NCBI RefSeq assembly: GCF_002911015.1
Contig: NZ_KZ626901.1
Span: 1-49,259 of the forward strand
Length of the DNA: 49,259 nt
Source of the DNA: Streptomyces populi
Lineage (GTDB): Bacteria > Actinomycetota > Actinomycetes > Streptomycetales > Streptomycetaceae
Reading direction: 5' to 3'
In this document: positions 7,956 to 17,922 of the stretch, in pieces
How the letters are laid out: each line of letters begins with the position of its first letter
Position numbering within the stretch: the first letter of the stretch is position 1
Notes under the pieces: model-generated
Told to the model about the DNA's origin: nothing
What the model saw: only the letters and a program-made list of their open reading frames with translations
The model's database searches: none
Program-made: the position numbers and the translations under genes

Positions 7956-8813
7956 CTACTCGCCCTGCTCCCGCAGTTGCTCCTCGCTCAGTCCCCGCCG
8001 CCAGTAGCCCACGAAGGTGACCCGCCGGCGGTCGACGCCCCGCTCGTGCACCAGATGGCGGCGCAGCTCCCTCACGCAGCCGGACTCGCCCGCGATCCAG
8101 GCGTACGGGGCCTCGGCGGGCGGGAGCGCGGCTGCCCGCAGCGCGTCGAGCGCCAGGGGAGCGCCCGGGTCGGAGCGCTCGTCCCGTACGAGCCAGGTGA
8201 TCTCGGCGTCGGCCGCCGTCGCCAGGTCCTGGATGTCGGCGGCGTGGTGCACCTCCAGCCAGGCCCGGACGCGCCGGCCGGCCGGCAGGGACTCGAGGAT
8301 GGCGGAGACGGCGGGGACGGCCGTCTCGTCGCCCCACAGGACCACGAGATCGGTGTCCGCGGGCGGCCGGAAGCGGATGGCGCGGTTGTCCTCGACGGCG
8401 GGCCCGAGCAGCACGACGCGGTCACCGGCCCGCGCCCCGGACGCCCAGCGCGAGGCGGGCCCCGCGGGGGTGGCCGTGCCCGGCTCCAGGCCGTGCAGCG
8501 CGAAGTCGATGTCGATCTCGTCGGGGTCGCGGCGCAGCGCCCGCAGGGTGTACGAGCGCATCACCGCCCGTACGTCGTCCGGCAGTTCGCGCCAGCCCTG
8601 CCACCACCCGTCACCGAGCTCCACCGGGACGGCCGGTTCGCTCTGGCCGGGGTGCGGCAGGAACAGCGAGAGCGACTGGTCGCGTCCGTGGGAGTGGAAC
8701 GCGTGCAGATCGGGTCCCGCGAAGGTCACCCGGACCAGGGACGGGCCGAGCCGCCTCGTCCGTACGACCCGGAGGGAGAAGAAACGGAACGGGGCGGCCA
8801 CGGCCGTCGTCAT
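7956..8813 (-). CDS. desF: DesF-type siderophore-interacting protein (ferric-siderophore reductase)
   Basis: FAD-binding SIP-family reductase of 285 residues, expected to release iron from imported ferrioxamine in the cytoplasm by reduction. The N-terminal FAD-binding beta-barrel contains the RSYTLR flavin motif (near residue 87), and the C-terminal NAD(P)H-binding half contains WGDETAVPAVSAILESLP and IAGESGCVRELRRHL. The C-terminal segment RVTFVGYWRRGLSEEQL is typical of the family. It begins 39 bases after the desE stop on the same strand, so the two are probably cotranscribed from the desE iron-box promoter. Confidence 0.92.
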   Translation of the reverse strand: MTTAVAAPFRFFSLRVVRTRRLGPSLVRVTFAGPDLHAFHSHGRDQSLSLFLPHPGQSEPAVPVELGDGWWQGWRELPDDVRAVMRSYTLRALRRDPDEIDIDFALHGLEPGTATPAGPASRWASGARAGDRVVLLGPAVEDNRAIRFRPPADTDLVVLWGDETAVPAVSAILESLPAGRRVRAWLEVHHAADIQDLATAADAEITWLVRDERSDPGAPLALDALRAAALPPAEAPYAWIAGESGCVRELRRHLVHERGVDRRRVTFVGYWRRGLSEEQLREQGE

Positions 8814-8852
8814 GAGTGCTCCTGAGGTGGCTTCAGGCGGACACGGAGGGGG

Positions 8853-9902
8853 TCAGGCGACCTTCTTCGCGTTCTCGATGGCCTCGGCGAGCTTGTCGAG
8901 GATCGGGGTGCACTTGTCGTACGACAGGATCGCCTCGGGCGTCCGGGCGATGACCTGGCCGGCCTTGACGGCGGGCAGCTTCTTCCAGGTGGCCTCGGTG
9001 ATGTCGGCCGGCTGGATGGTCGCGCTGCGGTCGTCCATGATGATGATGTCGGCCGGGTACTTGTCGACGTTCTCCCAGCTCAGGTTCTCGAACCAGCCGC
9101 CGCTGGCCTTCAGGGCCTTGGCGGAGGGCTCGACGATGTTCACGCCGAGGGCCTTGAAGTACTCGAGGTCGATGGAGAGGTTGGAGCCGGAGACGTAGAA
9201 GATGTCCTGGCTCGCGCTGCCGGCGAGCACCTTGATCTCCGGGCGGGCCTTGGCGGCCTTGCGCAGCCGCTCGGCGGCCGTCTCGAACTTCTTCTTCGCC
9301 TCGACGATCTTCGCGGACTTCACGTCGGCGCCGAGGGACTCGGCGAGCGCGTACATGCGCTCCAGCGACGCGGGCATCTGACGGTCGTAGACGGAGACGC
9401 CGACGCTCGGGGCCAGCTTGAGGATCTTGTCCTTGGACTCCTCGGGGACGTACCAGAGGGTGCCCGCGCCGTCGAACATCGTGGAGATGAGCACGTCGGG
9501 CGCGAGGCCCGCGTACTTCTCGATGTTGAACTGGCCCCACTCGTTGCCGAGGACGGTCAGCTTGCTGACGTCCATGTCGCCGGCCTGGACGTCGGCCTTG
9601 CCGTCCTTGGTCGTCGTCGGGCCGAACACGCCCTTGACCTCGACGCCGTAGTCGAACAGGGCGGCGGCGACACCGGTGAAGGCGACGATGTTCGCCGGGA
9701 CCTTGTCCAGCTTCACGGTCGTGCCGCGGTCGTCCTTGAACGTCCAGGGGCCGGACTTCTCGGCGGCCTTCGTCGACTCCGGGCCACCGCTTTTCGAGTC
9801 CTTGTCGTCGCCGCAGGCGGCGAGGGCGGCGCCGAGGCCGAGGGCGCCGCCCGCGGCGAGGACGCCGCGGCGGGTGAGGTGGGTGGCACGGGCGTTGGAC
9901 AT
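8853..9902 (-). CDS. desE: DesE, ferrioxamine-binding lipoprotein
   Basis: Periplasmic-binding-protein-fold (class III) receptor of 349 residues for the ferrioxamine ABC importer. The N-terminus carries a twin-arginine-like motif (LTRRGVLAAGG) followed by the lipobox LAAC with the lipidated Cys at position 30, so it is probably a Tat-exported lipoprotein. The fold is supported by GTTVKLDKVPANIVAFTG near the mature N-terminus and YPADIIIMDD in the C-lobe. The permease and ATPase are not in this window, as in S. coelicolor, where they are encoded elsewhere. An iron box lies 52 bp before the ATG. Confidence 0.94.
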   Translation of the reverse strand: MSNARATHLTRRGVLAAGGALGLGAALAACGDDKDSKSGGPESTKAAEKSGPWTFKDDRGTTVKLDKVPANIVAFTGVAAALFDYGVEVKGVFGPTTTKDGKADVQAGDMDVSKLTVLGNEWGQFNIEKYAGLAPDVLISTMFDGAGTLWYVPEESKDKILKLAPSVGVSVYDRQMPASLERMYALAESLGADVKSAKIVEAKKKFETAAERLRKAAKARPEIKVLAGSASQDIFYVSGSNLSIDLEYFKALGVNIVEPSAKALKASGGWFENLSWENVDKYPADIIIMDDRSATIQPADITEATWKKLPAVKAGQVIARTPEAILSYDKCTPILDKLAEAIENAKKVA

Positions 9903-9954
9903 GTGTGGCTGCTTTCGGCACGGGGCGGGAAGCGCCCGCCGGACGAGTTCAAAG

Positions 9955-9973
9955 GTAGGTTAGCCTAACCTCA
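9955..9973. promoter_or_regulatory. iron box upstream of desE
   Basis: GTAGGTTAGCCTAACCTCA keeps the full AGGTTAG/CCTAACCT core of the DtxR/DmdR consensus and deviates only at the outer positions. It predicts iron repression of desEF. Unlike the desA box, it is not part of a longer palindrome. Confidence 0.93.
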
Positions 9974-10238
9974 GTTCTTGTCCAGGGGGCGGGTGCCGCG
10001 GCCGGGCCCGTGGTCCGCCCGTGCGGTACGGCCGTTGACGTGGCGACATCGCGGCCACGGTCGGCGGGGCGGACGCCCTGGCGCCTCGACTCGCCCGCAT
10101 CCCTGCCCGGTTGACCGTGGCTCGAACCCGACGGACGCGGTCCGGTCCCGCGGGCGGTGCCGGACGCGCCGCGGCCACCGGCGGGCGGGTGCCCGTCGGT
10201 GGCCGCGGCGTGCCGGTCGTGCCGGTCGTGCGTGAAGG
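9974..10238. other. non-coding stretch between desE promoter and acyl-CoA dehydrogenase
   Basis: Part of a 336-bp gap without a gene. Open frames here are short, G+C-driven and lack ribosome binding sites. The only structures I can support are the desE iron box at its left edge and the hairpin at 10168-10209. Confidence 0.6.
10168..10209 (-). terminator. terminator of the leucine catabolic operon
   Basis: Perfect 13-bp stem GCCGCGGCCACCG/CGGTGGCCGCGGC with a 16-nt loop, about 30 bp beyond the stop codon of the acyl-CoA dehydrogenase gene. Confidence 0.7.
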
Positions 10239-11405
10239 TCAGCCCACCAGCCCCAGCTCCCGGGCGATCAGCATCCGCTGGACCTCGCTCGTGCCCTCGC
10301 CGATCTCCAGGATCTTGGAGTCGCGCCACATGCGGGCGACCGGGTACTCGTTCATGAAGCCGTAGCCGCCGTGGACCTGCGTGGCGTCACGGGCGTTGTC
10401 GACCGCGATGGTGGAGGAGTACAGCTTGGCGACCGCCGCCTCCTTCTTGAAGGGCTCGCCGGCGACCAGGCGGGACGCGGCGTCGCGCCAGCCCACGCGG
10501 GCCATGTGGGCCTTCATCTCCATGTCGGCGATCTTGAACTGGATCGCCTGGTTGGCGCCGATCGAGCGTCCGAAGGCGTGCCGTTCCTTGGCGTACTTGA
10601 CCGACTCGTCGACACAGCCCTGCGCGAGCCCCGTGGCCAGCGCCGCGATGGCGATGCGGCCCTCGTCCAGGATGCGCAGGAACTGCGCGTAGCCGCGGCC
10701 CTCCTCGCCGAGCAGGTTGGCCGCCGGGACGCGCACGTCCGTGAAGGACAGCTCACGGGTGTCGGAGGCGTTCCAGCCGACCTTCGAGTACGGGGCCGCG
10801 ACCGTGAAGCCGGGGGTGCCGGAGGGCACGATGATCGCGGAGATCAGCGGCTTGCCGTCGGGCTTGCGGCCGGTGACCGCGGTGACCGTCACCAGACCCG
10901 TGATGTCCGTGCCCGAGTTGGTGATGAAGCACTTGCTGCCGTTGATGACCCATTCGTCCGTCTCGGGGTCGAGGCGGGCCGTCGTGCGGGTCGCGCCCGC
11001 GTCCGAGCCGCCGTCCGGCTCGGTCAGGCCGAAGGCGCCCAGGATCTCGCCGGAGCACAGCCGCGGCAGCCACTCGCGCTTCTGCTCCTCGGTGCCGAAG
11101 AGGTGGAGCGGCATGGCGCCCAGCGAGACGCCCGCCTCCAGGGTGATGGCCACGGAGGAGTCGACCCGGGCCAGCTCCTCCAGGGCGATGCCGAGGGCGA
11201 GGTAGTCGCCGCCCATGCCGCCGTACTCCTCGGGGAACGGCAGCCCGAACAGGCCCATGCGGCCCATCTCCCGCACGATCTCGTACGGGAACTCGTGCCG
11301 TTCGTAGAAGTCGCCGATCTTCGGTGCCACGACGTCGTGGGCGAACTCCTCCACCGTGCGGCGGAGTTCCTCGAGTTCGGGGGAGAGGCGGTGGTCCAGG
11401 GACAT
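10239..11405 (-). CDS. acyl-CoA dehydrogenase, probably isovaleryl-CoA dehydrogenase
   Basis: FAD-dependent dehydrogenase of 388 residues. Family signatures are AFGLTEPDGGSDAGA (N-terminal FAD site), QVHGGYGFMNEYPVARMWRD and ILEIGEGTSEVQRMLIAREL at the C-terminus. The catalytic Glu in the EIGEGTSE/loop arrangement was not assigned with certainty, so substrate is inferred from context. It is the last gene of an operon with methylcrotonyl-CoA carboxylase and HMG-CoA lyase, which fits isovaleryl-CoA to 3-methylcrotonyl-CoA in leucine degradation. The ATG at 11405 is preferred over the GTG at 11414 because CCAGGAG is spaced 8 bases before it. Only five bases separate it from the stop of the lyase gene. 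Confidence 0.9.
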   Translation of the reverse strand: MSLDHRLSPELEELRRTVEEFAHDVVAPKIGDFYERHEFPYEIVREMGRMGLFGLPFPEEYGGMGGDYLALGIALEELARVDSSVAITLEAGVSLGAMPLHLFGTEEQKREWLPRLCSGEILGAFGLTEPDGGSDAGATRTTARLDPETDEWVINGSKCFITNSGTDITGLVTVTAVTGRKPDGKPLISAIIVPSGTPGFTVAAPYSKVGWNASDTRELSFTDVRVPAANLLGEEGRGYAQFLRILDEGRIAIAALATGLAQGCVDESVKYAKERHAFGRSIGANQAIQFKIADMEMKAHMARVGWRDAASRLVAGEPFKKEAAVAKLYSSTIAVDNARDATQVHGGYGFMNEYPVARMWRDSKILEIGEGTSEVQRMLIARELGLVG

Positions 11406-11410
11406 GGTGT

Positions 11411-12370
11411 TCACTCCTGGTGGGACTGTGTCGTTTTACCGAGTGCTTTGACGGTGCGGGATGGGCTGGGTCGGCCCAGTCGTCCGGCCATCCACACGCT
11501 CGTGGCGGTGAGGCGGCCGAGGTCGACCCCGGTGTCGATACCGAGGCCCTGGAGCATCCACACGAGGTCTTCCGTCGCGAGGTTGCCCGTCGCGGACTTC
11601 GCGTACGGGCAGCCGCCGAGGCCGCCCGCGGAGGCGTCGACGGTGGCGACGCCGTGCTGGAGGGCGGCCAGGGTGTTGGAGAGCGCCTGGCCGTAGGTGT
11701 CGTGGAAGTGCACGGCGAGGGCGCTGGTGGGCACGCCCTCCTCGTTCAGCTCGGCGAGCAGGGACTGCACATGGCCCGGCGTCGCCACGCCGATCGTGTC
11801 GCCGAGGCTCAGCTCGTCACAGCCCATGTCCCGCAGCGCCTTGCAGACGCGGACGACCTGGTGGACCGGGACGGGCCCCTCCCAGGGGTCGCCGAAGCAC
11901 ATCGAGACGTAGCCGCGGACCGCGCTGCCGGCGTCCTTCGCGCGGTGTACCACCGGCTCGAACATGGCGAGCGACTCGTCGACCGTCCGGTTGAGGTTGG
12001 CCTTCGCGAAGGACTCCGTCGCGCTGGCGAAGACGGCCACGTGCCGGGCGCCGAGCGCCAGCGCCCGCTCCAGCCCGCGCTCGTTCGGCACCAGCACCGG
12101 AAGCGTCACCGGCAGATCGGCGACCTGGGGGAACAGCTGCTCGGCGTCCGCCAGTTGGGGAACCCACCGGGGGTGGACGAAGCTGGTCGCCTCGATCGTG
12201 GTCAGCCCCGCGTCCGCGAGGCGCCGGATGAACTCCGCCTTCACCTCGGTCGGTACGGTCGCCTTCTCGTTCTGTAGCCCGTCGCGCGCGCCGACCTCGT
12301 GGATCCGGACCCGGGCGGGCAGGTCCTGGGCCGGCACGGCCATCGGCAGGCCGATCTCGGAGGTGCTCAC
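11411..12370 (-). CDS. hydroxymethylglutaryl-CoA lyase
   Basis: TIM-barrel enzyme of 319 residues (HMGL-like family) that cleaves 3-hydroxy-3-methylglutaryl-CoA to acetyl-CoA and acetoacetate, the final step of leucine degradation. Motifs visible are EVGARDGLQNE near the N-terminus (divalent metal and catalytic Arg-Asp), HFHDTYGQAL (metal-binding His pair) and the active-site loop GLGGCPYAKSATGN with the signature Cys. The GTG start overlaps the stop of the biotin carboxylase gene (GTGA), indicating coupled translation. A longer in-frame extension on this strand is the antisense-like out-of-frame reading of the upstream gene and is not real. Confidence 0.93.
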   Translation of the reverse strand: MSTSEIGLPMAVPAQDLPARVRIHEVGARDGLQNEKATVPTEVKAEFIRRLADAGLTTIEATSFVHPRWVPQLADAEQLFPQVADLPVTLPVLVPNERGLERALALGARHVAVFASATESFAKANLNRTVDESLAMFEPVVHRAKDAGSAVRGYVSMCFGDPWEGPVPVHQVVRVCKALRDMGCDELSLGDTIGVATPGHVQSLLAELNEEGVPTSALAVHFHDTYGQALSNTLAALQHGVATVDASAGGLGGCPYAKSATGNLATEDLVWMLQGLGIDTGVDLGRLTATSVWMAGRLGRPSPSRTVKALGKTTQSHQE

Positions 12371-14298
12371 GCCGTCTCCTCCTCCGCGGGAGTGATGACC
12401 GCGAGGACCTGGTCCATGGCGACCGTCGTGCCCGGTGTGACGTCCAGCTCGCTGACCGTCCCGGCGTGCGGCGCGGAGATGACGTGCTCCATCTTCATCG
12501 CCTCGACCACGAGCAGGCTCTGACCGGCCACCACCTCGTCCCCGACGGCGACCTTCACGACGGTCACGGTGCCGGGCATCGGCGCGGTCAGCGAGTCGGC
12601 ACCGGCGTGCGCCGATCCGGTGAGCGCGGCGGCCACCGGGTCGTGGTCGCGCACGTGCCAGGCGTCGCCGTCGCGGCCGACCCAGTCGGCGGCGCGGTGG
12701 AAGGTGTGCCGCACCCCGTCCAGCGTCACCGCGACCCGGTCGGCGGTGACCGTGTGGGTGCCGCGCGGGGTGTACTCCACGGGGTCCAGGACCCGCAGGG
12801 AGAAGCCCACCGGCTTCGGCGTGCCGCCGAGCCGCCAGCCGCTCGGCACCGAGAACGGGTCTCTCCAGCCCTCGTCCGCCGGGGCCAGCTCGGCGAGCCG
12901 GACGGCCGCCGCCGCCTCGTACACCTCCTCGGGCACCCCGTCCGGGACCAGGCCGTCCGCCTCCCGCTCGACCAGACCGGTGTCCAGGTCGCCCGCGACC
13001 ACGGCCGGGTGGGCCAGCAGCCGGCGCAGGAAGCCCGCGTTCGTCTGGACCCCGAGGGTGACCGTCTCGGCGAGGGCGGCCCGGAGCCTGCGCAGGGCGG
13101 TGGGGCGGTCGGGGCCGTACGCGATGACCTTGGAGAGCATCGGGTCGTAGAGGCTGCCGACCTCGGTGCCCTCCGTCAGGCCCGAGTCGGTGCGCACCCC
13201 GTCGCCCTGGGGCTCGTGCAGCGCGAGCACGGTGCCGCCGGAGGGGAGGAAGCCGCGCGCCGGGTCCTCGGCGCAGATCCGGGCCTCCACGGCGTGCCCG
13301 GTGAGGGTGATGTCGTCCTGCTCGTACGGCAGGTGCTCGCCGGCGGCGACGCGGAGCTGCCACTCGACGAGGTCGAGGCCGGTCACCAGCTCGGTGACCG
13401 GGTGCTCCACCTGGAGGCGGGTGTTCATCTCCATGAAGTAGTACGACGACGGGTCGCCGCCGGGGACGATGAACTCCACCGTGCCCGCGCCCCGGTAGCC
13501 GCAGGAGCGGGCCGCCTGGACGGCCGCCTCCCCCATCGCGGCCCGGGTGGCCTCGTCGAGGAGCACGCTGGGCGCCTCCTCGATGATCTTCTGGTGGCGG
13601 CGCTGGAGGGAGCACTCGCGCTCGCCCAGGTGCACGACGTTGCCGTGCCCGTCCGCCAGGACCTGGATCTCGATGTGCCGGGGCCGGTCGACCCAGCGCT
13701 CGACGAGCAGCGTGTCGTCGCCGAAGGAGGCCCGGGCCTCGCGCCGGGCGGCGGCGATCTCGTCGGCCAGGACCCCGGCGTCGCGCACCAGGCGCATGCC
13801 CTTGCCGCCGCCGCCCGCGCTGGGCTTCAGCAGCACCGGGACGCCGATCTCGCGGGCGGCCGCGATCAGCTCCGCGTCCGTCAGACCGCTGCCCGAGGAG
13901 CCGGGGACGACCGGGACGCCGGCCGCCTTCACCGTCTCCTTGGCGCGGATCTTGTCGCCCATCAGGGAGATCGCCTCGGCGGACGGGCCGATGAAGACCA
14001 GTCCGGCCTCGGCGCAGGCCCGCGCGAAGGCGGCGTTCTCGGCGAGGAAGCCGTACCCCGGGTGGACCGCCCGGGCGCCGGTGCGGGCCGCCGCCTCCAG
14101 CAGTGCCTCGATGGACAGATAGCTCTCCGACGCGGGCGCCGGTCCGATCCGCACCGCGGTGTCGGCCTCCCGGACGTGCCGGGCGTCGGCGTCGGCGTCC
14201 GAGAAGACGGCCACCGAGCGCACGCCGAGCGCGCGCAGGGTGCGGATGACGCGGACGGCGATCTCGCCCCGGTTGGCCACAAGCACCGTGTCAAACAT
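12367..14298 (-). CDS. methylcrotonyl-CoA carboxylase alpha subunit (biotin carboxylase/BCCP)
   Basis: Biotin-containing subunit of 643 residues. The biotin carboxylase part starts at LVANRGEIAVRVIRTLRALG, with the ATP-grasp Gly-rich loop KPSAGGGGKGM and MNTRLQVEHPVTE further on. The C-terminal biotinyl domain has EAMKMEH with the biotinylated lysine at about residue 602. Together with the beta subunit encoded upstream, it carboxylates a branched acyl-CoA. HMG-CoA lyase and a dehydrogenase in the same operon make 3-methylcrotonyl-CoA the likely substrate rather than acetyl- or propionyl-CoA. The ATG at 14298 is preferred to GTG 14310, because GAGGGG then stands as ribosome binding site in the preceding gene's end. 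Confidence 0.9.
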   Translation of the reverse strand: MFDTVLVANRGEIAVRVIRTLRALGVRSVAVFSDADADARHVREADTAVRIGPAPASESYLSIEALLEAAARTGARAVHPGYGFLAENAAFARACAEAGLVFIGPSAEAISLMGDKIRAKETVKAAGVPVVPGSSGSGLTDAELIAAAREIGVPVLLKPSAGGGGKGMRLVRDAGVLADEIAAARREARASFGDDTLLVERWVDRPRHIEIQVLADGHGNVVHLGERECSLQRRHQKIIEEAPSVLLDEATRAAMGEAAVQAARSCGYRGAGTVEFIVPGGDPSSYYFMEMNTRLQVEHPVTELVTGLDLVEWQLRVAAGEHLPYEQDDITLTGHAVEARICAEDPARGFLPSGGTVLALHEPQGDGVRTDSGLTEGTEVGSLYDPMLSKVIAYGPDRPTALRRLRAALAETVTLGVQTNAGFLRRLLAHPAVVAGDLDTGLVEREADGLVPDGVPEEVYEAAAAVRLAELAPADEGWRDPFSVPSGWRLGGTPKPVGFSLRVLDPVEYTPRGTHTVTADRVAVTLDGVRHTFHRAADWVGRDGDAWHVRDHDPVAAALTGSAHAGADSLTAPMPGTVTVVKVAVGDEVVAGQSLLVVEAMKMEHVISAPHAGTVSELDVTPGTTVAMDQVLAVITPAEEETA

Positions 14299-14306
14299 GG
14301 GTCCCC

Positions 14307-15923
<1,617 letters not shown>

Positions 15924-15951
15924 CCTGCGGTCCCCTCACCAGTGGTCCACT

Positions 15952-15969
15952 AGTTAATGAGCGTTAACG
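15952..15969. promoter_or_regulatory. candidate TetR operator 1
   Basis: AGTTAATGAGCGTTAACG is an imperfect palindrome (GTTAA..CG/TTAAC) and matches the second site at 15981-15998 at 13 of 18 positions. It is 29 bp upstream of the carboxylase beta start, between divergent genes. Binding by the adjacent TetR protein is inferred. Confidence 0.6.
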
Positions 15970-15980
15970 CAACTCCTTCA

Positions 15981-15998
15981 GGTTAACGACCGCTAACC
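15981..15998. promoter_or_regulatory. candidate TetR operator 2
   Basis: GGTTAACGACCGCTAACC is an 18-bp palindrome with only one mismatched pair outside the centre. Its centre is 29 bp from that of operator 1. It lies 22 bp before the TetR ATG, over its probable -35 region, which fits autorepression. Confidence 0.65.
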
Positions 15999-16006
15999 GT
16001 GATGTC

Positions 16007-16012
16007 TAGAAT
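16007..16012 (+). promoter_or_regulatory. possible -10 element of a leaderless tetR transcript
   Basis: TAGAAT stands 7 bases before the ATG of the TetR gene, and no Shine-Dalgarno is visible there. This is the arrangement expected if transcription starts at the A of the ATG, a common situation in Streptomyces. Confidence 0.4.
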
Positions 16013-16019
16013 TGTTTTC

Positions 16020-16622
16020 ATGGCCACCAGAACCGACGCCCCCACCCGGCGCGAGCAGATCCTCAGGGAGGCCGCGCGGCTCTTCGCCGAACGTGGTTTC
16101 CACGGCGTGGGAGTGGATGAGATAGGAGCGGCGGTCGGCATCAGCGGCCCCGGTCTCTACCGGCACTTCGCCGGCAAGGACGCGATGCTCGCCGAACTGC
16201 TGGTGGGCATCAGCGGGCAGCTGCTCACGGGCGGCCGGCGCCGGGTCGCGGAGGCCGAGGGAGGCGCCGAGGGCCTCCTGGACTCGCTGATCGAGGGGCA
16301 CATCGACTTCGCGCTCGACGACCGTCCCCTGATCACCCTGCACGACCGGGAGCTGGACCGCCTGCGGGACAGCGACCGCAAGCTCGTGCGCCAGCTCCAG
16401 CGCCAGTACGTGGAGCTGTGGGTGGAGGTGGTCCGCGAGGTGTACCCGGAGCTGACCGAGCCGGCCGCCCGGTCGGCCGTGCACTCGGTCTTCGGCCTGC
16501 TCAACTCGACCCCGCACCTGGGGCGGCCGGGCGCGCTCCCGGGGCGCACGGGCACGGCCGAGCTGCTGCACCGGATGGCGCGGGGGGCGTTCGGAGCGGC
16601 CGGTGTGACCCCTGGGGCGTGA
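16020..16622 (+). CDS. TetR/AcrR-family regulator of leucine catabolism
   Basis: DNA-binding repressor of 200 residues. The N-terminal TetR helix-turn-helix is clear: REQILREAARLFAERGFHGV then GVDEIGAAVGISGPGLYRHF (about residues 10-55). The C-terminal part is the helical ligand-binding domain and contains HDRELDRLRDSDRKLVRQLQ. Proteins of this subtype commonly sit next to acyl-CoA dehydrogenase and carboxylase operons and sense acyl-CoAs; the ligand here is not known. It is divergent from the methylcrotonyl-CoA carboxylase operon with two matching palindromes between. GTG 15999 and ATG 16002 are alternative in-frame starts, but MATRTDAPTRREQI is the usual N-terminus of the type. Confidence 0.88.
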   Translation: MATRTDAPTRREQILREAARLFAERGFHGVGVDEIGAAVGISGPGLYRHFAGKDAMLAELLVGISGQLLTGGRRRVAEAEGGAEGLLDSLIEGHIDFALDDRPLITLHDRELDRLRDSDRKLVRQLQRQYVELWVEVVREVYPELTEPAARSAVHSVFGLLNSTPHLGRPGALPGRTGTAELLHRMARGAFGAAGVTPGA

Positions 16623-16680
16623 CGAGCGTCTCGGGGGGTGACCCCTGGACGGCGCTCGTGACCGGCGGGTAACCTGATAA

Positions 16681-16700
16681 ATGAGCAAGCGCTTAGACAT
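16681..16700. promoter_or_regulatory. candidate operator before second acyl-CoA dehydrogenase
   Basis: ATGAGCAAGCGCTTAGACAT contains the perfect core AAGCGCTT and outer ATG/CAT arms. The central AGCAAGCGCTTAGA resembles sites of fatty-acid or sterol type TetR regulators built on CAAG-N2-CTTG. It ends 30 bp before the start of the dehydrogenase gene. It differs from the GTTAA-type operators of the neighbouring TetR gene, so another regulator is implied. Confidence 0.45.
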
Positions 16701-16730
16701 GACTCAGGTATTCAGGCGGAGGTGGCGGCG

Positions 16731-17888
16731 GTGCGCCGTACTGTGTTCAACGAGGACCACGAGGCGTTCCGGGAGACCCTGCGCGCCTTCATCGAGACCG
16801 AGGTCGTCCCGGTCTACGACGAGTGGCTCGCCGCCGGCCAGGCGCCGCGCGACTTCTACCACAAGCTCGGCGAGCTGGGTGTCTTCGGCATCCGTGTCGA
16901 CGAGGAGTACGACGGTGCCGGCATCGACTCGTACAAGTTCGAGGCCGTCGTGTACGAGGAGACCGCCCGCGCGGGCATCACCTTCGGCGGCTCCGGCGTG
17001 CACGTGCTGCTCGGCCTGCCCTACATCAAGATGCTCGCCAGCGACGAGCAGAAGAAGCGGTTCCTGCCGAAGTTCGTCTCCGGCGAGGAGATGTGGGCCC
17101 TCGCGATGACCGAGCCGGGCACCGGCTCCGACCTCGCGGGCATGAAGACCACCGCCAAGCTCTCCGAGGACGGCACGCACTACGTCCTCAACGGCGCCAA
17201 GACCTTCATCACCGGCGGCGTCCACGCCGACCGCGTGATCGTCTGCGCCCGCACCTCCGCGCCCACCGCCGAGGACCGCCGCCACGGCATCTCGCTGTTC
17301 GCCGTGGACACCAAGTCCGAGGGCTACTCCATCGGTCGCAAGCTCGACAAGCTCGGCCTGAAGACCTCCGACACCGCCGAGCTGGCGTTCGTCGACGTGA
17401 AGGTGCCCGTCGAGGACCTGCTCGGCGAGGAGAACAAGGGCTTCTACTACCTCGGCCACAACCTCGCCTCCGAGCGCTGGGGCATCGCCTTCGGCGCCTA
17501 CGCGCAGGCCAAGGCCGCGGTCCGGTTCGCCAAGGAGTACGTCCAGGAGCGCACCGTCTTCGGCAAGCCGGTCGCCCACTTCCAGAACACCAAGTTCGAG
17601 CTGGCCGCCTGCCAGGCCGAGGTGGACGCGGCCGAGGCCGTCGCCGACCGCGCCCTGGAGGCCCTCGACGCCGGTGAGCTGACCCCGGCCGAGGCCGCCA
17701 GCGCCAAGCTGTTCTGCACCGAGGTCGCGCACCGCGTCATCGACCGCTGCCTCCAGCTGCACGGCGGCTACGGCTTCATGAACGAGTACCCGATCGCCCG
17801 TCTGTACGCGGACAACCGGGTCAACCGCATCTACGGCGGCACCAGCGAGATCATGAAGACGATCATCGCCAAGGACATGGGCCTGTAA
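16731..17888 (+). CDS. acyl-CoA dehydrogenase
   Basis: FAD-dependent acyl-CoA dehydrogenase of 385 residues. ALAMTEPGTGSDLAGMKTTA is the N-terminal FAD/substrate motif, GYGFMNEYPIARLYADNRVN and RIYGGTSEIMKTIIAKDMGL are the C-terminal signatures. It is distinct from the operon copy at 10239-11405 in sequence and is likely a straight- or branched-chain fatty acyl-CoA dehydrogenase; the exact substrate cannot be read. The GTG at 16731 is chosen because GGAGG at 16718-16722 is spaced 8 bases before it, whereas GTG 16722 overlaps that site. A thioesterase gene follows 34 bases downstream on the same strand. Confidence 0.92.
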   Translation: MRRTVFNEDHEAFRETLRAFIETEVVPVYDEWLAAGQAPRDFYHKLGELGVFGIRVDEEYDGAGIDSYKFEAVVYEETARAGITFGGSGVHVLLGLPYIKMLASDEQKKRFLPKFVSGEEMWALAMTEPGTGSDLAGMKTTAKLSEDGTHYVLNGAKTFITGGVHADRVIVCARTSAPTAEDRRHGISLFAVDTKSEGYSIGRKLDKLGLKTSDTAELAFVDVKVPVEDLLGEENKGFYYLGHNLASERWGIAFGAYAQAKAAVRFAKEYVQERTVFGKPVAHFQNTKFELAACQAEVDAAEAVADRALEALDAGELTPAEAASAKLFCTEVAHRVIDRCLQLHGGYGFMNEYPIARLYADNRVNRIYGGTSEIMKTIIAKDMGL

Positions 17889-17922
17889 GGTCCGCGAAAA
17901 GGCTGCGCGGTACAACTGCCTT

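Noticed and set aside
9949..10329. Open frames in the gap between desE and the acyl-CoA dehydrogenase.
   Set aside because: No ribosome binding sites, no motifs, and they overlap the iron box and terminator.
11411..13615. A 734-residue reading that would fuse an N-terminal extension to HMG-CoA lyase.
   Set aside because: The extension is the wrong frame of the biotin carboxylase gene. The lyase starts at GTG 12370 with a GTGA overlap.
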